A stretch of DNA of 64,000 bases from Prochlorococcus sp. scB243_495L20. Lineage in GTDB: Bacteria; Cyanobacteriota; Cyanobacteriia; PCC-6307; Cyanobiaceae. Shown here one piece after another: positions 62,554 to 64,000 of this stretch. The position numbers were made by a program, and so were the translations under genes. The first letter of the stretch is position 1. Every line of letters begins with the position of its first letter. The notes under the pieces were generated by a model. That model did no database searches. It worked only from the letters and a program-made list of their open reading frames with translations, and was not told the origin of the DNA. The DNA is taken from contig JFLX01000004.1 in NCBI GenBank assembly GCA_000634215.1, positions 1-64,000 on the forward strand, read 5' to 3'.

Positions 62554-64000
62554 CTATCCATTGTACATTATTTCAGATTCAGAAAAAAATGTTTCCAACA
62601 ATTTATCAGAACTAACTTTAAGCTTAGTATTATTTGTTCTACATAAAAGTTCTACTTCTTTGTTCACAGAATCTCTGCCAATAATTATCTGAAAAGGAAT
62701 ACCAATTAATTCCGCATCTTTAAATTTCACGCCAGCTCTATCGTTTCTATCGTCAAGAAGGACATCAATTTTATTAATTAAAAAGTTTTTATAAATTTGC
62801 TCAGTAAGCTCACTTTGAATAGGATCTTTTAGGTTTGTTGGGATAATAATAACTTCAAAAGGCGAAATCTGGATGGGCCAACAAATGCCTTTTTGATCAT
62901 GATTCTGTTCGATAGCAGCTTGAGCTATTCTTGTAACTCCAATTCCATAGCAACCCATCCATAAATTTTTTAACTGGCCATCCTTATCAGAGAACTTTGC
63001 ATTTAATTTTTCACTATATTTTTGACCTAGTTGGAAAATATGTCCAATCTCAATACCTTTTTTTTCTTTAAGTTCCTCATCATTATCAATACTTATTTTA
63101 TCTCCTTTTTTGGCATTTCTGATATCCCCAATTAGATAGTCTTTCGAAGCAAAAGAATACTCTTGAAAAGCTTTATGGAAATTAACTTTATTCCCACCAC
63201 TTATAAAATTCGAAAGGTCACTTGCAGAATGATCAATTATTCTTTTCCATTTTTTATCCCAATTAGAACTAGCTTTAATAGTTTTATTATCTAAATCTGG
63301 CCCTATAAAACCTAAGGGAAAATTAACTAGGTTTTTTTCGATAGTATTTTTGTCTTCAATCTTTTTAAGATTAAGGAGATTGAAATTATGAAGTTTATTG
63401 ATTAAGTTAAAAAGCTTTACTTCATTAACGTGTTGATCGCCTCTTATGCATGCAAGAATTGGGACCTCAAATCCATCTTCGAACTGTGCAAGGAATATTA
63501 CAACTTTTATAATCTGAGTAGGGTCTAAATTATTATTATCGCAAATATCTAGGATTGTTTTTTGATGAGGTGTTTCTAACCACTCTGCAATATTATCTCT
63601 AAGTGGAATAGGTTGAGAGGGTATAGAAACAGCTTTTTCAATATTGGCAGCATAAGAACCACTTTGAGTAAACAAAATGGAATCTTCTCCAGCATCAGCA
63701 GTGACCATAAATTCTTTAGATGAGGCCCCGCCAATTGCTCCACTATCAGCTTCAACCCCTACTGTCTGCAGTCCACAAGATTTAAAAATATTTTCATAAG
63801 CATTGCCCATCTTTTCATAGAAAGAAGCTAGATCGTTTTCTGAAGAGTGAAAAGAATAACCATCTTTCATAATAAATTCTCTACTTCTCATCAATCCAAA
63901 CCTTGGCCTTATTTCATCTCTAAATTTTGTTTGAATTTGATAAAAACATTGTGGTAATTGCTTATAGGAGTTGATGGTCTCTGATGCAATACTCGTGATA
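62554..64000 (-). CDS. proS: Prolyl-tRNA synthetase, 5' end truncated by window edge
   Basis: Frame stays open past the track's 63894 ATG: ...TSIASETINSYKQLPQCFYQIQTKFRDEIRPRFGLMRSREFIMKDGYSFH...; editing-domain insert of bacterial ProRS. Confidence 0.95.
   Translation of the reverse strand, partial: ITSIASETINSYKQLPQCFYQIQTKFRDEIRPRFGLMRSREFIMKDGYSFHSSENDLASFYEKMGNAYENIFKSCGLQTVGVEADSGAIGGASSKEFMVTADAGEDSILFTQSGSYAANIEKAVSIPSQPIPLRDNIAEWLETPHQKTILDICDNNNLDPTQIIKVVIFLAQFEDGFEVPILACIRGDQHVNEVKLFNLINKLHNFNLLNLKKIEDKNTIEKNLVNFPLGFIGPDLDNKTIKASSNWDKKWKRIIDHSASDLSNFISGGNKVNFHKAFQEYSFASKDYLIGDIRNAKKGDKISIDNDEELKEKKGIEIGHIFQLGQKYSEKLNAKFSDKDGQLKNLWMGCYGIGVTRIAQAAIEQNHDQKGICWPIQISPFEVIIIPTNLKDPIQSELTEQIYKNFLINKIDVLLDDRNDRAGVKFKDAELIGIPFQIIIGRDSVNKEVELLCRTNNTKLKVSSDKLLETFFSESEIMYNG

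Overview
The window is a very AT-rich, densely packed stretch of core genome. It reads as a marine picocyanobacterium, most likely high-light-adapted Prochlorococcus. Supporting genes include petA/petC, psaF/psaJ, psb27, an hli gene, cyAbrB, DUF3067/DUF2854/DUF3153-type cyanobacterial proteins, and a small SH3-like protein between two tRNA genes next to rplS that matches the Prochlorococcus/Synechococcus 'hyper-conserved protein'. I assign about 75 protein-coding genes. They include a ctaCDE/ctaAB cytochrome oxidase and heme A locus, dispersed corrinoid genes (cobT-like, cobM, cobK), groEL, rpoD, priA, gltX, proS (truncated at the right edge), hemC/hemL and purA. There are two tRNAs (Asp-GUC, Trp-CCA) and three convincing intrinsic terminators that overlap stop codons. 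I found no CRISPR array, prophage, transposon or obvious defence system. The strongest non-coding signal is a ~195-nt imperfect hairpin with 6S RNA architecture in the divergent gap between rpoD (principal sigma factor) and priA. Other items worth checking are a 7x His-rich repeat in a COG0523 GTPase, an expanded GroEL GGM/MP tail, a 45-bp in-frame duplication in an orphan ORF, a DRTGG/BioD-like plus SLOG-like gene pair, orphan transporter parts, and several uncharacterised small conserved proteins. All family calls are from reading translated sequence; no database search was run.
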